From assembly GCA_029252405.1 (NCBI GenBank), contig JAQXBM010000022.1, positions 248,001 through 312,000 on the forward strand: a DNA stretch of 64,000 nt, read 5' to 3'. Positions 34,772-44,477 of this stretch are shown one piece after another; within the stretch, counting starts at the first letter, position 1; each line of letters starts with the position of its first letter. The position numbers and the translations under genes were made by a program. The notes under the pieces are model-generated. The model searched no databases and was not told the DNA's origin. It saw only the letters and a program-made list of their open reading frames with translations. The stretch comes from Crocinitomicaceae bacterium (GTDB lineage Bacteria > Bacteroidota > Bacteroidia > Flavobacteriales_D > Crocinitomicaceae).

Positions 34772-35686
34772 ATGAAAAAGAATATCATTGTTTCGTTCGC
34801 ACTAATTGTTTGCGGGGTATTTCATACCGCAATAGCGCAGCAAGATGCATTGTTTACACAATACATTGATGCCCAATTATACGCGAATCCTGCGGAAGCA
34901 GGATGTAACGATCACGTTACAATAGCTGGAATACACAGGCAACAATGGGCAGGATTTCAAGGAGCGCCAATGACCTCTGGTATTATGGTTCACTCACCTT
35001 TGCACTACGAGTCAGTTGCCATAGGATTGGACCTATGGAATGATCGCTTGGGAACACTCAACAGAACAACGGCAGCGGCAAACTTTGCTTACCGCTTCAA
35101 GTTCAAAAATGGAGGGAAATTCTCCGTTGGAATTAAGGCCCTAGCGGACTTTAATTTTGCGGATATTTCTACACTTTCCAACGCAGATAACGACCCAAGA
35201 GCTCAATCTTTGGCCAATTCTATTACTCCTAACGCTGGAGTAGGAGTTATGTACAGGTCACCAAAGTGGTTTATGGGCGTCGGAGTTCCTAGACTCTTGA
35301 AGAATCAGGATTCTTTGATGAACGGAGGATACTCCAATCAAATGCAGGCTTATATATTGGCTGGTGTCTTGATTAATATGAGTGATAAATGGGTGTTCCG
35401 TCCAACAACTCAAGTACGAGGTTCATTAGTCTCTCCACTGAGTATAGACTTAACAGCGACATTTATCGGTAGCGAGAAGTTGTATTTTGGATTGAACTAT
35501 CGATTTGGCGCAAGTGTTGGCTTCATCGCTCAATATCAATTGAACCAACAAATTAAGCTAGGTTATTCCTTCGATTTAGGAACAACTGCCGTATTACGAA
35601 CTGCACATTTCGGATCACATGAAGTTGTGATGACGTATGACATGAATTATTCAAAATCTTCCATAGCATCTCCAAGATTCTTCTAA
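34772..35686 (+). CDS. PorP/SprF family outer-membrane protein
   Basis: This 304-residue protein has a signal peptide (MKKNIIVSFALIVCGVFHTA) and then QQDALFTQYIDAQLYANPAEAG, the hallmark of PorP/SprF proteins (Q-Y-M/I, then N-P-A-x-A-G). The rest is beta-barrel-like. These proteins pair with type B sorting-domain cargo and are needed for its surface attachment or secretion. It lies 29 bp after the adhesin gene and 11 bp before the OmpA-family gene, forming the common three-gene cargo / SprF-like / OmpA unit. Confidence 0.92.
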   Translation: MKKNIIVSFALIVCGVFHTAIAQQDALFTQYIDAQLYANPAEAGCNDHVTIAGIHRQQWAGFQGAPMTSGIMVHSPLHYESVAIGLDLWNDRLGTLNRTTAAANFAYRFKFKNGGKFSVGIKALADFNFADISTLSNADNDPRAQSLANSITPNAGVGVMYRSPKWFMGVGVPRLLKNQDSLMNGGYSNQMQAYILAGVLINMSDKWVFRPTTQVRGSLVSPLSIDLTATFIGSEKLYFGLNYRFGASVGFIAQYQLNQQIKLGYSFDLGTTAVLRTAHFGSHEVVMTYDMNYSKSSIASPRFF

Positions 35687-35697
35687 TAATACTAGAT

Positions 35698-37575
35698 ATG
35701 AAAGTTTACTGTTTACTTGTTGCGATCTGCTCTGTTTATAGTTTCAACGCGCTGTCTCAAGGGCCAATGAGACAATCTGCAGAGAATGGAAATGGACCAA
35801 ATCAAGCACATTATACCGTTGAGAAATCACCCCTAAGTTCCGACGATCATACTGATTTCGGAGCCTACGTGAATAATGGGAAATTGTATTTCCTAAGTGA
35901 TAGAAAAGCATGGCCTGTAGAATGGAAGGACGAAAATGAACAACCGTTTTTGGACTTGTTCGAAGTTGATCTCGAATCTGGATTAAAATCCGAGTTCGCG
36001 GGACCTAGGAAAAATGGAAAGTTCAATGAAGGACCAATTTGTTTTTCTAAAGATGGAAAACGCGTGTATTATACCAGAGATTACGATGGTAAAAAAGGAC
36101 GTGAGGGAATCGATGGAACGATCAATCTCGGAATTTTTACAGCAGTCGTAAAAGGAGATAAATGGATGGATGAAAAACGACTGTCCATCAATAACTTCAA
36201 TTATTCCGTTGGACATCCAGTCATTACTAATGATGGGAAGTACTTGATTTTTAGCTCGGATATGCCCGGAGGAAAAGGAGGGTCAGATATTTACCGAGCC
36301 CCAATTTTGGAGGATGGAGACGTCGGTTCAGCAGAGTCATTACCAGGTGAGGTAAATACACCCGGACATGAGCTCTTTCCTGCAATTGGTAGCAACGACG
36401 AGATCTATTTTTCGAGCAATGGGCACGAAAGCATCGGTGGACTTGACATCTTTATGGCGCTGTTAAAGAAGGATTTTTACATCCGTGTTACGACAGTAGG
36501 GTATCCAATAAACTCCGCTCAGGATGATTTTGCCTACTCTCCAGGGGAGGGAAACAAAGGGTATTTCTCAACAAATAGAGATGGCAACGATGACATCTAC
36601 AGTTTCAATCAAATTATTCCTTTCCGATTCGTTCCGCTGCTAGCTGGTTCACTTACAATTGAGGAAACGAACTCTAAAGAAGGAGTTTTGGTGGAAGTGA
36701 TGGATCAGGCAGAAAATGTATTGCAAAGCCAAACAACGGACAGCAAAGGAAATTACGCTTTTGATTTGGAAGAGGAGAAGCAATACCTCGTGAGGTTCTC
36801 GATGGAAGGGTATGATCCAGTTATTGTTAAAACATCAACCAAAGGAGATGGATTCGGTTTGAAGAATGACTTCCAAATGAAAAAGGATAATGGGGTAGAA
36901 ATTTCACTTCAGCTAATCGCCGCGAAAACGGAACTTGCCGTTGAGGGAGCAATTGTCAGAATCATTGACAACAAAACCAACAAGGTGTTCATAAGGCGAT
37001 TGTCGGATCCTGAGGGGAAAATTATGCAACCGATGCTCGAATTGAAAGAAGGAGACTCCTTAGATTTGACCATTAAAATAGCCAAAGAAGGTTATCTCTC
37101 CAAAGAAGTACGTTTCCAGTATTCGGTAGAATCTATGCAAGATATTTCCCTTGATGAAATTTATGGGAACGCACTGAAAATGCATCGTGCTGGATTAGAA
37201 GAAGGAATCGACCTGAGCTCAATGACAGATGTGGAACAGTTGCTTTTTGCAACAGGAAGTTCTGCGATGGATTTCGATATTGCGCGTGAACTGGATAAGA
37301 TCGTGGCCTTTATGAAAGACAATAAAAAGATCAGAATCCGTGTAAGATCGCACACAGATTCGCGTGGAGATGATAAGGAAAACTTGAAACTATCCAAGGA
37401 ACGAGCAAAGGTGATCGTGAACTACTTTATTGAGGAAGGAATTTCTTCAGGACGTATTTCAGGAACTGGAATGGGCGAAAAGGAAATCATCAATCACTGT
37501 AGAGATGGTATCGAGTGCACAGAAAAAGAACACTTGCAAAATGCTCGTACGGAATACATTATCACGAAAAGCTAG
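35698..37575 (+). CDS. OmpA-family protein with PD40 repeats, T9SS cargo partner
   Basis: This 625-residue exported protein has a signal peptide ending near NALSQG. WD40-like PD40 beta-propeller strands follow (about 45-300: GKLYFLSDRK, GKRVYYTRDYDG, GKYLIFSSDMPGG, DEIYFSSNGHE). A carboxypeptidase-regulatory-like beta domain (about 315-400) and a second Ig-like segment come next. The C-terminal OmpA domain (about 510-625) has the peptidoglycan-binding signature VRSHTDSRGDDKENLKLSKE. This layout is shared with PorE and similar proteins that fix T9SS components to peptidoglycan. It completes the adhesin operon. Confidence 0.88.
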   Translation: MKVYCLLVAICSVYSFNALSQGPMRQSAENGNGPNQAHYTVEKSPLSSDDHTDFGAYVNNGKLYFLSDRKAWPVEWKDENEQPFLDLFEVDLESGLKSEFAGPRKNGKFNEGPICFSKDGKRVYYTRDYDGKKGREGIDGTINLGIFTAVVKGDKWMDEKRLSINNFNYSVGHPVITNDGKYLIFSSDMPGGKGGSDIYRAPILEDGDVGSAESLPGEVNTPGHELFPAIGSNDEIYFSSNGHESIGGLDIFMALLKKDFYIRVTTVGYPINSAQDDFAYSPGEGNKGYFSTNRDGNDDIYSFNQIIPFRFVPLLAGSLTIEETNSKEGVLVEVMDQAENVLQSQTTDSKGNYAFDLEEEKQYLVRFSMEGYDPVIVKTSTKGDGFGLKNDFQMKKDNGVEISLQLIAAKTELAVEGAIVRIIDNKTNKVFIRRLSDPEGKIMQPMLELKEGDSLDLTIKIAKEGYLSKEVRFQYSVESMQDISLDEIYGNALKMHRAGLEEGIDLSSMTDVEQLLFATGSSAMDFDIARELDKIVAFMKDNKKIRIRVRSHTDSRGDDKENLKLSKERAKVIVNYFIEEGISSGRISGTGMGEKEIINHCRDGIECTEKEHLQNARTEYIITKS

Positions 37576-37577
37576 AC

Positions 37578-40199
37578 TTATCGCTGCCTGATAAATCCTG
37601 AATCTCCGTCTGAGAGATTGAAAATCCATGTGTAGTATCCGACAAAATGCGAGTCGAAGAACCCTTTTTTCTTGTAGGCATCGTCTGGGATAAAAACGCG
37701 ATTATAATGGCTTAATCCACCCGCTTTGGTTTGAGGAGCAATTCCATCTACTAAACACGGTGACTTAAACTTGTTTTCGTTGAAGTCGCTTCCGTATTGC
37801 CAAATCTCTTCCCACTCCGACATCTTGACTTTGCCAGCTTCGGCATTTTCAGGGGCGATGATGTAAAACCCTCCAAAGTTGATTTTCCCACGAAGTTCGT
37901 CAATGATTCCGAGTGAATACGCATATCCCATGGAGTGCGCAACAATGTACAAGGTGTCATCTTTGGATAAATTCGGAATTTCATTCAGCATTTGATACAA
38001 GTTCCGTCCTGCGATTCTTCCGTTCTTATTGCGCTCCGCAAAGCCATTCCTATTCGATTCAAGGTTGAACATTTTATATGTTAACTCTCCTTCATTGTCT
38101 TGACAAACATGGCGTTTCGGATTCTTACAGCGTTTTGGATAATTTTGAGAAAGCGAAGTAAAATCAACCAAGCTGCGATGGTTAGATGTTTCAACGGAGA
38201 AATGTCCATCCGCGTAAAAAGTCTCTTCAGGATTAATCTTTGAGGCAAAGCGCTTGTTGATTTCATTCCACGACTCCCAGTAATTGTAACGATCATTGTC
38301 GTAAATCAAATTGTTCGAGTTCTCATGCTCCAAGCCCTTTTTCATGATGGAATCAAACGTGGATTCGAAGGAGTTTCCATTGGCCGTTGGACGGTATCCA
38401 TTCACAAACAGGAGAATACGCTTCTTAGGATTCGGCAGACTAATTTTGTCCGTGATATCCAATCGAAGGTGATTGAAGACGCGTTGCTCTCGGACCTTCT
38501 TTCCGTCCAAATAGTTAATCACGATATAGTGACTTTCAGCCTTTTCAGCGTACGATTTCGAAGAAATCAGCAATGAATCAGCGTCTTTTACAAACTTGAA
38601 ATACGTCTGGTTATTTCTGACATACTGATTGAAGTAAAGAACATTTTTGCGCCTTTTGAGCATCCATTTCTTCTTTTTCTTCACGAATAGTTCCGATCCC
38701 AATTGATCTTCAGCGAGAACTTCAGGCTTTATTCCACGCGCAATTTCCAGACGCATATCACTTACCGAAGCTCCCTTCATTTCAGTGATTTCACCGCCTT
38801 TCATTTCAAATAAACGATAACCACGATTCACAAAGAGGAAGGACTGAACGACCAAGAAGAGGAAGACTAGAAAAATTCCAAAATTCGCCCCGAAACGCAG
38901 CCACCAGGATTTCTGCCTGATCTTTCGAAACAGTAGCCTTCGTGCGAAGAGTACAATCAAGAATACTACAATCAATGCAATAAAATGCATCGCGTTGATT
39001 CGAAAGGATAAAACCGTAAACATCGGTTTGAAAAAGATGCTGGTAATGTTTTGATGGTAGGAATAATGATTCCGCTTGAAAGGCATTTTCAGTTGACTGA
39101 ACAAGGTTCCATTCTTCGCCACGATTTCGCCACGGTTGTTTTCTTCCCAGAAATAATACGCGATCAATCCTCCGTTCGTGCGAACATCTTCATAATCATC
39201 AAAGAGCGAAAAAGCATGGCAATTTCGATGAATGGACTCCCATTGATCCTTGGTTAATTTCGTCCCAAATCCTGAATCCATTAAATTATCCGTCGATTCC
39301 TTTTCAGGACCTTCGTTGAGCCAGGTATTGCGTAATGCCCCGATACTTGATCCCAACTGCTGAGCAATGTTTCGGTGAATTATCAAGGTGTCGGAATCGT
39401 AATTTTTGACAAAGGACAGCGCCTTGTTGAGTACGTTGTAGCCTTCAATCGTTTCATTCACAAATCCGGGAACGACACAGACGTAGTAGACTTCCTTGTT
39501 CGCGCTGGGGTTCATTTCAAAATAAAGCTCCCGAATTTGCTGCATTTGATCCGTATAGCGATCAAAATCTTGACTTGGGTTGACAAAGAGTTCTTTCGGG
39601 TCGATCTCGTCGTGCTCAAAAATGGGGTCAATTGTCAGGTGAACACCTAATTGCGCCTGTCCGAAAATGGAGTTGAGGTACTCGCTCAAATCTTGTTCAT
39701 CCAAGCTTGTTTTTACCAGCGGAATGATCACGACATCGACTTCATGATACCAATAAACTTCGATATTGACCTTCGCGATGATTTCTCCAATCTCCGATCT
39801 AACAGTTAGGGAATAGTCATCAACGCGAGCGGGGAGTGCGACAATTGCTGTATCCAGCGAAAATGATGCTTCATCCAACTTGATTTGAAGCGTATCGATG
39901 AAAAACTCAACTTCCGAGCGTTTATCCAATGGAATATCATTCCAAATAAATCCAATCTTGGTTGCCTCCGCTTGACGCACCGACAAATACGGAACAGCTA
40001 GTTTTGATGAATCTTCATTTGCAATCAATTCATACTGATCAGACCATTCTTCCTGCTCAAAACGGTCGAGGAAAGTCAAAGAATCGAGTGGTACGAACTG
40101 CTGAGCGAATGATAAGGAATTCATTAAAAACAGGAAGCTCACAAGCACGAATGCTTGCCAGAATCTAGATATGCTTCTTGATTGAATGTTCACTGCCAC
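37578..40199 (-). CDS. Membrane-anchored alpha/beta-hydrolase-like protein
   Basis: This 873-residue protein has a signal peptide (FVLVSFLFLMNSLSFAQQ). A large periplasmic part of unknown fold follows (about 35-400). Two hydrophobic helices (about 405-425 and 440-465) come next. The C-terminal hydrolase-like region (about 590-870) has LLFVNGYRPT (possible oxyanion strand) and VAHSMGYAYS (nucleophile elbow with Ser). A candidate catalytic Asp/His lies near the end (GGLSHYNRVF). It might be a lipase or esterase. It is convergent with the OmpA gene (2-bp gap). No close family is recognised. Confidence 0.6.
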   Translation of the reverse strand: MAVNIQSRSISRFWQAFVLVSFLFLMNSLSFAQQFVPLDSLTFLDRFEQEEWSDQYELIANEDSSKLAVPYLSVRQAEATKIGFIWNDIPLDKRSEVEFFIDTLQIKLDEASFSLDTAIVALPARVDDYSLTVRSEIGEIIAKVNIEVYWYHEVDVVIIPLVKTSLDEQDLSEYLNSIFGQAQLGVHLTIDPIFEHDEIDPKELFVNPSQDFDRYTDQMQQIRELYFEMNPSANKEVYYVCVVPGFVNETIEGYNVLNKALSFVKNYDSDTLIIHRNIAQQLGSSIGALRNTWLNEGPEKESTDNLMDSGFGTKLTKDQWESIHRNCHAFSLFDDYEDVRTNGGLIAYYFWEENNRGEIVAKNGTLFSQLKMPFKRNHYSYHQNITSIFFKPMFTVLSFRINAMHFIALIVVFLIVLFARRLLFRKIRQKSWWLRFGANFGIFLVFLFLVVQSFLFVNRGYRLFEMKGGEITEMKGASVSDMRLEIARGIKPEVLAEDQLGSELFVKKKKKWMLKRRKNVLYFNQYVRNNQTYFKFVKDADSLLISSKSYAEKAESHYIVINYLDGKKVREQRVFNHLRLDITDKISLPNPKKRILLFVNGYRPTANGNSFESTFDSIMKKGLEHENSNNLIYDNDRYNYWESWNEINKRFASKINPEETFYADGHFSVETSNHRSLVDFTSLSQNYPKRCKNPKRHVCQDNEGELTYKMFNLESNRNGFAERNKNGRIAGRNLYQMLNEIPNLSKDDTLYIVAHSMGYAYSLGIIDELRGKINFGGFYIIAPENAEAGKVKMSEWEEIWQYGSDFNENKFKSPCLVDGIAPQTKAGGLSHYNRVFIPDDAYKKKGFFDSHFVGYYTWIFNLSDGDSGFIRQR

Positions 40200-40237
40200 A
40201 AATATAACGGGCTGTTTCGGTAGAATAGTTTATTCGT

Positions 40238-40295
40238 ACAAAAAAAAAGACCTGTCCCGATGTTCCGATGACTACCGGAATTTGGGACAGGTCTT
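40238..40295 (-). terminator. Intrinsic terminator of the metal-related operon
   Basis: AAGACCTGTCCC (40247-40258) pairs with GGGACAGGTCTT (40284-40295), and a nested TTCCG/CGGAA pair lies in the loop. An A run on + (T run on -) directly follows in the minus direction. It ends transcription 16 bp after the HMA gene. Confidence 0.85.
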
Positions 40296-40310
40296 ACATG
40301 AATTAGTTTT

Positions 40311-40655
40311 TTAATGTTTCTCCACATTGGGTTTGCAACAGGCTGGCAATTTTTCAACTGCTGCCTCGACAGCTTTAACCTCATCAGCACTGTATCCTGC
40401 TGCAGCAATTTCAGCTTTAATTTGGTCAAGATTCACTTTCTTCGTTTTGTATCGAACCGTCACTTTTTTAGTTTCATTGTCCAATTCAGCGAACTTCACT
40501 CCTTTGAGGTAATTCAACGCACCCTCAATTCTTTCTTTACAATCGAAGCAAATTGCTGATGTTTGAATCGTTACTTCTTCCACTTTTTTGAGTTCTTGAG
40601 CTCTTACGCCATTCGCGATAAATGCCAGAACGAATAAGATGATTACTTTTTTCAT
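40311..40655 (-). CDS. Exported heavy-metal-associated (HMA) domain protein
   Basis: This 114-residue protein has a signal peptide (MKKVIILFVLAFIANGVRAQ) and one HMA ferredoxin-like domain. Its metal-binding motif is changed to SAICFDCKERIE (C-x-x-C). A C-terminal PACCKP adds two more Cys. Such periplasmic proteins bind Cu(I) or similar ions. It is the last gene of a minus-strand unit with a TonB receptor and an HYC_CC_PP protein, an arrangement seen in Bacteroidota for metal uptake or handling. Confidence 0.85.
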   Translation of the reverse strand: MKKVIILFVLAFIANGVRAQELKKVEEVTIQTSAICFDCKERIEGALNYLKGVKFAELDNETKKVTVRYKTKKVNLDQIKAEIAAAGYSADEVKAVEAAVEKLPACCKPNVEKH

Positions 40656-40748
40656 GTCTTAAATATTTAAATGCCTTTCGGCTTATTTTCATTTTTTACT
40701 TGAGAGATGCAAAGCGCATGCCAGCACTGACGACTCCGGTAAAGTTAA

Positions 40749-42968
40749 CTATTCTTCTTCTTTTGGTTGTGCAATCGAAAAACGGAAACCAGCGTAAATG
40801 TTCATCCCAACCACTGGTGCCCATACTCTGGTGGCATCAAATGTTGAGCTGAATGGATTCTCAGCATCAATAATTGGATTTCGCTGAACGAAGTTCCCGA
40901 TGTTTTCGCCTCCAAGGTAAAATTCCCAGCTGTGGTATACGTGCGTGATTTGTGCATTTACGAGAGCATACGTCTGACTGAAACCATCTGTACTCAAACT
41001 CCCATCTGGAAGAATGTTTTGAGGTAGACGAGCTTGTCCAAATACAGATATCGTAGCGTCTGCCATCCAGCGCTTGTTCCGTGTTTTATAGCCGATATTG
41101 GCAAATCCACGGTGAACAGGAACCATTACACGCGATTGCAATTCTCCCGCGAAGACCGCTTTTACGTCCAGCCATTTGTACGCAAATCTCAAATCGAGTT
41201 GTTTAGCAGGCGAGTAGGCGAGCTCCAACTGGAGACTGTTCGAGTAGGATGTTCCATCCAAAGAATTGAACACAACAGCATTCGCATCCGCGTCTCGATC
41301 CACCACCATTTGATTCTCAAATTGCGTGTGGTAGAAATCTGCAGTAATCGACCCAGCTCGTTTCCAAAGAACAAATCGCTGCACTAAGCTACCACCAACA
41401 TTCCACGAAATTTCTGGACTGATGGTATCTGGAGCCATCCACGTTCGACCTGTCGCCAAGAGCGAAATGTTATCGATCATATAGTTTGGCACTCTCCAAC
41501 CTTTTCCAACCGTTCCACGGAGATCCAATCGTTCGGTTACTGCATATTTCAAGTGCAAGCGCGGAGCGTATTGAAATCCGTAGATATTGTGATAATCTCC
41601 GCGAACCCCTGCGACAGCGGAAAGTCTAGCGCCCGAGTAGGTGTACTCACCAAAAACACCTGGTACAATCTCCAAACGATCGTCGTTCAGTGAATCCATT
41701 TGTTGTTCGAGATCACTGTAAACACCGCTTGCTCCAACTTTGAACTTGTGCGTTGAGTTATTGATGATTCCATCGTAGATTGCATTGACGTATCCACGTT
41801 TTTCAGTACCTCTAAATTGACGATTCCCGAAGGTAGCATCAACCGTTTGGTATTTTGCGTTGTACACAACTCCGATCGAGTGGAGCGGCTTCTTCAGGAA
41901 AAACCCTGTTTTCGCAAAAGCATCAATGTGTCTCGAATCGATGAGAACACCATACGCCTCCGCGAAGTTTGTTCCGTTAAAACTCGTTTGTCCACCAACA
42001 CGTTTATCCCAGTAGGCATTCACGCCAAGTTTAGCCTCCATTTTCTCTCCTTCAAAACTATAGCGGTTGAAAACAGCTAGGTTGTTGTCGTTCGGGAAAT
42101 CACGGAAATTATCGTTGTTCTCGTCAAACGCGAAAGGCGTAGTTGAGGCGTGAGCAAACCAACCGCTCGTCCACTTTTCACTCAGCCTAAAACCAGTGTT
42201 AAAATTGAGTTCGGCGCGCCCAAAGCGATTCACGTAGCCGTTCAGGTACAATCGCTCCATCTCTTCGGATTTCTTCAATTCAATGTTCACTAACCCCGCC
42301 ATGGATTCATATCCATTTACGACATTTCCAGTTCCTTTTGTGATTTGAATTGACTCTACCCAAGTTCCAGGCATCGAATGGAGCCCGAATGAGCTTTCCA
42401 GTCCTCTTAGTGATGGAATGTTCTCAAATTGAATTTGCGTGTAAACACCATCCAACCCCATCATTTGGATTTTCTTCGCTCCAGAAACGGCGTCCGTGAT
42501 ATTCACATCCACCGAAGCATTTGTCTCGAAAGATTCCGAGAGATTGCAACATGCTGCTTTCTTCAATTCACCTGATGAAATATTCTCTACATGGAGAACT
42601 TTTAAACGGAGAATCGAATGGTCCGATGCTTTTGCCTTGATGATGGTTTCGGGAAGCAATTGATCTGAAAACAAGGTGATTTGATACCCTGCGAAACGAT
42701 CTTTTCGCGTAACGACAACTGTATCATTCACGAATCCAATGGACGAAATGATCATGGTATCTGGAAGGTTTTTGGGAAGAATCAACTCGAAAGTTCCATC
42801 TTCTCCCGTATACGCACCTTCTCTAGAGTTCACTAATCGAACTTTCGCATTTTGGATCGGTTTTTTTTGAGCCGGGTCCGCCGAATAGCCGAACACAACT
42901 CCTTTTAACTGAGCTTTCGCTCCTGTAAGGCATGCGAAAAACACAATACCTAGAATTATATATTTCAT
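40749..42968 (-). CDS. TonB-dependent outer-membrane receptor, metal-linked
   Basis: This 739-residue protein has a signal peptide (about 1-19) and a carboxypeptidase-regulatory-like domain (about 20-105, GAYTGEDGTFELILP). The plug domain (about 115-230) has SLRGLESSFGLHSMPGTWVE, and a 22-strand type barrel ends in FSIAQ. A CC pair in the plug (KKAACCNLSESF) is striking next to the HMA and HYC_CC_PP genes and hints at a Cu or similar substrate. It lies 93 bp upstream of the HMA gene in transcription order. Confidence 0.88.
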   Translation of the reverse strand: MKYIILGIVFFACLTGAKAQLKGVVFGYSADPAQKKPIQNAKVRLVNSREGAYTGEDGTFELILPKNLPDTMIISSIGFVNDTVVVTRKDRFAGYQITLFSDQLLPETIIKAKASDHSILRLKVLHVENISSGELKKAACCNLSESFETNASVDVNITDAVSGAKKIQMMGLDGVYTQIQFENIPSLRGLESSFGLHSMPGTWVESIQITKGTGNVVNGYESMAGLVNIELKKSEEMERLYLNGYVNRFGRAELNFNTGFRLSEKWTSGWFAHASTTPFAFDENNDNFRDFPNDNNLAVFNRYSFEGEKMEAKLGVNAYWDKRVGGQTSFNGTNFAEAYGVLIDSRHIDAFAKTGFFLKKPLHSIGVVYNAKYQTVDATFGNRQFRGTEKRGYVNAIYDGIINNSTHKFKVGASGVYSDLEQQMDSLNDDRLEIVPGVFGEYTYSGARLSAVAGVRGDYHNIYGFQYAPRLHLKYAVTERLDLRGTVGKGWRVPNYMIDNISLLATGRTWMAPDTISPEISWNVGGSLVQRFVLWKRAGSITADFYHTQFENQMVVDRDADANAVVFNSLDGTSYSNSLQLELAYSPAKQLDLRFAYKWLDVKAVFAGELQSRVMVPVHRGFANIGYKTRNKRWMADATISVFGQARLPQNILPDGSLSTDGFSQTYALVNAQITHVYHSWEFYLGGENIGNFVQRNPIIDAENPFSSTFDATRVWAPVVGMNIYAGFRFSIAQPKEEE

Positions 42969-43047
42969 GATTATTTAAATCGTTTGATACTACAATAATG
43001 AACTACCTTACTTCCGAGATACTCGAAAATAGGCCGACTCATTGTTA

Positions 43048-43473
43048 TCAAATGATCCAAATTTGGGTAAGGCTGCGACTGACACTCCGCTTCTTGGGAG
43101 GCGGGTTCGCATAGGTGTGAATGAAAGTGTGCTCTTCACTCAACTCAACTGAAATAATTTCAATCGGTTCTGGAGCGTAATAAATCGGAATGAATGGAGC
43201 GTTGATTTTCTGGAAATAATCCAAGTCAACTTTGAAGTGCTTCACTTCGTCACCGCAGCAATCATCTTCCGTTTCTTTCTCATCTGTTGCGCAACAAGGG
43301 GGTAATTCCTCTTCGTGACCATCACCGCAGTGTTCGTTGTCATCAGCAGGGACAAAATAAGAAACAAAGGTTCCATCCTCTTCGCACGTATGCAGGAAAA
43401 CATTAACGCCTATACTTCCAATCAGAAGAAATAGGGCGGAAATGAATACGATGAAGCCTTTCGGTTTTCTCAT
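43048..43473 (-). CDS. HYC_CC_PP family protein
   Basis: From the Met at 43473 (141 residues) the protein has an N-terminal hydrophobic helix, then FLHTC and a Cys/His/acidic region (NEHCGDGHEEELPPCCATDE, later DDCCGDE). It ends with the Pro motif NPPPKKRS. This order defines the HYC_CC_PP family of Bacteroidota, usually found beside TonB receptors and HMA proteins. The Cys/His content suggests metal binding at the membrane. An upstream in-frame Met at 43491 would add six residues before the basic start and is less likely. Confidence 0.82.
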   Translation of the reverse strand: MRKPKGFIVFISALFLLIGSIGVNVFLHTCEEDGTFVSYFVPADDNEHCGDGHEEELPPCCATDEKETEDDCCGDEVKHFKVDLDYFQKINAPFIPIYYAPEPIEIISVELSEEHTFIHTYANPPPKKRSVSRSLTQIWII

Positions 43474-43577
43474 AATGTGAAGATATAACATCTTATTGAA
43501 AGTGTGAGTTCAAGATTAGGGGCATTCTTGAAATCCGAATTAACGCTTTAAACACAGTCAAATTGAACTATTTCGAC

Positions 43578-43585
43578 TAATTTTG
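43578..43585 (+). promoter_or_regulatory. TAnnTTTG -7 box for the nfu gene
   Basis: TAATTTTG matches the Bacteroidota -7 consensus exactly and lies 17 bp before the nfu start. No good -33 TTG is seen at the ideal distance. A TTG 12 bp upstream is too close. Confidence 0.5.
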
Positions 43586-43602
43586 TACTTCAAAACTTAG
43601 AT

Positions 43603-44211
43603 ATGAAAGTTCCAGTAACGATATACGCAGAAATGACTCCAAACCCATCTACGATGAAGTTTGTAGCGAACAAACACCTTTTGGGAATAGGAGATTCAGC
43701 TGAATTTCAGTCTGCAGAGTCAGCGAAAGGATACTCGCCCTTAGCAGAAGAGTTGTTCAATTTGCCTTTTGTAAAAGGAGTTTTCATTGCATCGAACTTC
43801 GTAACAATCACAAAAACGGATAATCTTGCTTGGGATTTCATTACAATGGAATTGCGTGAGTTCATTCGTGAATGGATCGCCGATGGCAAAGAAGTTTTGG
43901 TTATGCTTCCTCCAAAGGATGCAGCGCCAGTTGAAACTGAAGCTGGAGAGAAAGCACCTCAAAAAGTATTCGCTCCGTCTGAATACGATGACGCGATTTC
44001 TGATTTGTTGGATGAGTATGTTCGTCCTGCAGTTGCAAACGATGGTGGAGCAATCGATTTCCGTGGATTTGAGGACGGAATAGTGACAGTTACTTTGAAA
44101 GGTTCATGTTCAGGATGTCCATCAAGCACAGCTACGCTGAAAGGCGGAATTGAGCAGTTGTTGATGCAGCATTTGCCAGAAGTAAAGGAAGTTGTTGCGG
44201 AGAACGGTTAG
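43603..44211 (+). CDS. Nfu-type iron-sulfur carrier (NifU domain protein)
   Basis: This 202-residue cytosolic protein has an N-terminal Nfu_N domain (about 7-100), opening EMTPNPSTMKFVAN. The C-terminal NifU domain (about 125-202) has CSGCPSS, the C-x-x-C that holds a bridging 4Fe-4S cluster in a dimer. It delivers Fe-S clusters to apo-enzymes. It is divergent from the HYC_CC_PP gene and followed by a 266-bp gap with no recognised gene, so it is probably monocistronic. Confidence 0.93.
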   Translation: MKVPVTIYAEMTPNPSTMKFVANKHLLGIGDSAEFQSAESAKGYSPLAEELFNLPFVKGVFIASNFVTITKTDNLAWDFITMELREFIREWIADGKEVLVMLPPKDAAPVETEAGEKAPQKVFAPSEYDDAISDLLDEYVRPAVANDGGAIDFRGFEDGIVTVTLKGSCSGCPSSTATLKGGIEQLLMQHLPEVKEVVAENG

Positions 44212-44477
44212 TTTGTTTTAATATGAATGGTTCTTTTACTTTTTTCCATCGCCGAAAAAAGAGAGAAAGAGTAGCTTTTGAAGAAAAAGTCTAGTGCCAC
44301 TTTAACTCCATTCGTTGATCTTCATGAAACGCGGTGATTTCAGTGATCGCTTCATTGCCATTTCGCGCTTCTTCAATTACTAACTCGTTTCAATTCGACC
44401 TCCTCAATACGTTAAAAATGCACGTCCTAAGAGAGCACACTTGTAAAAAATGAATAAGATTAAAATAAAACAATACT

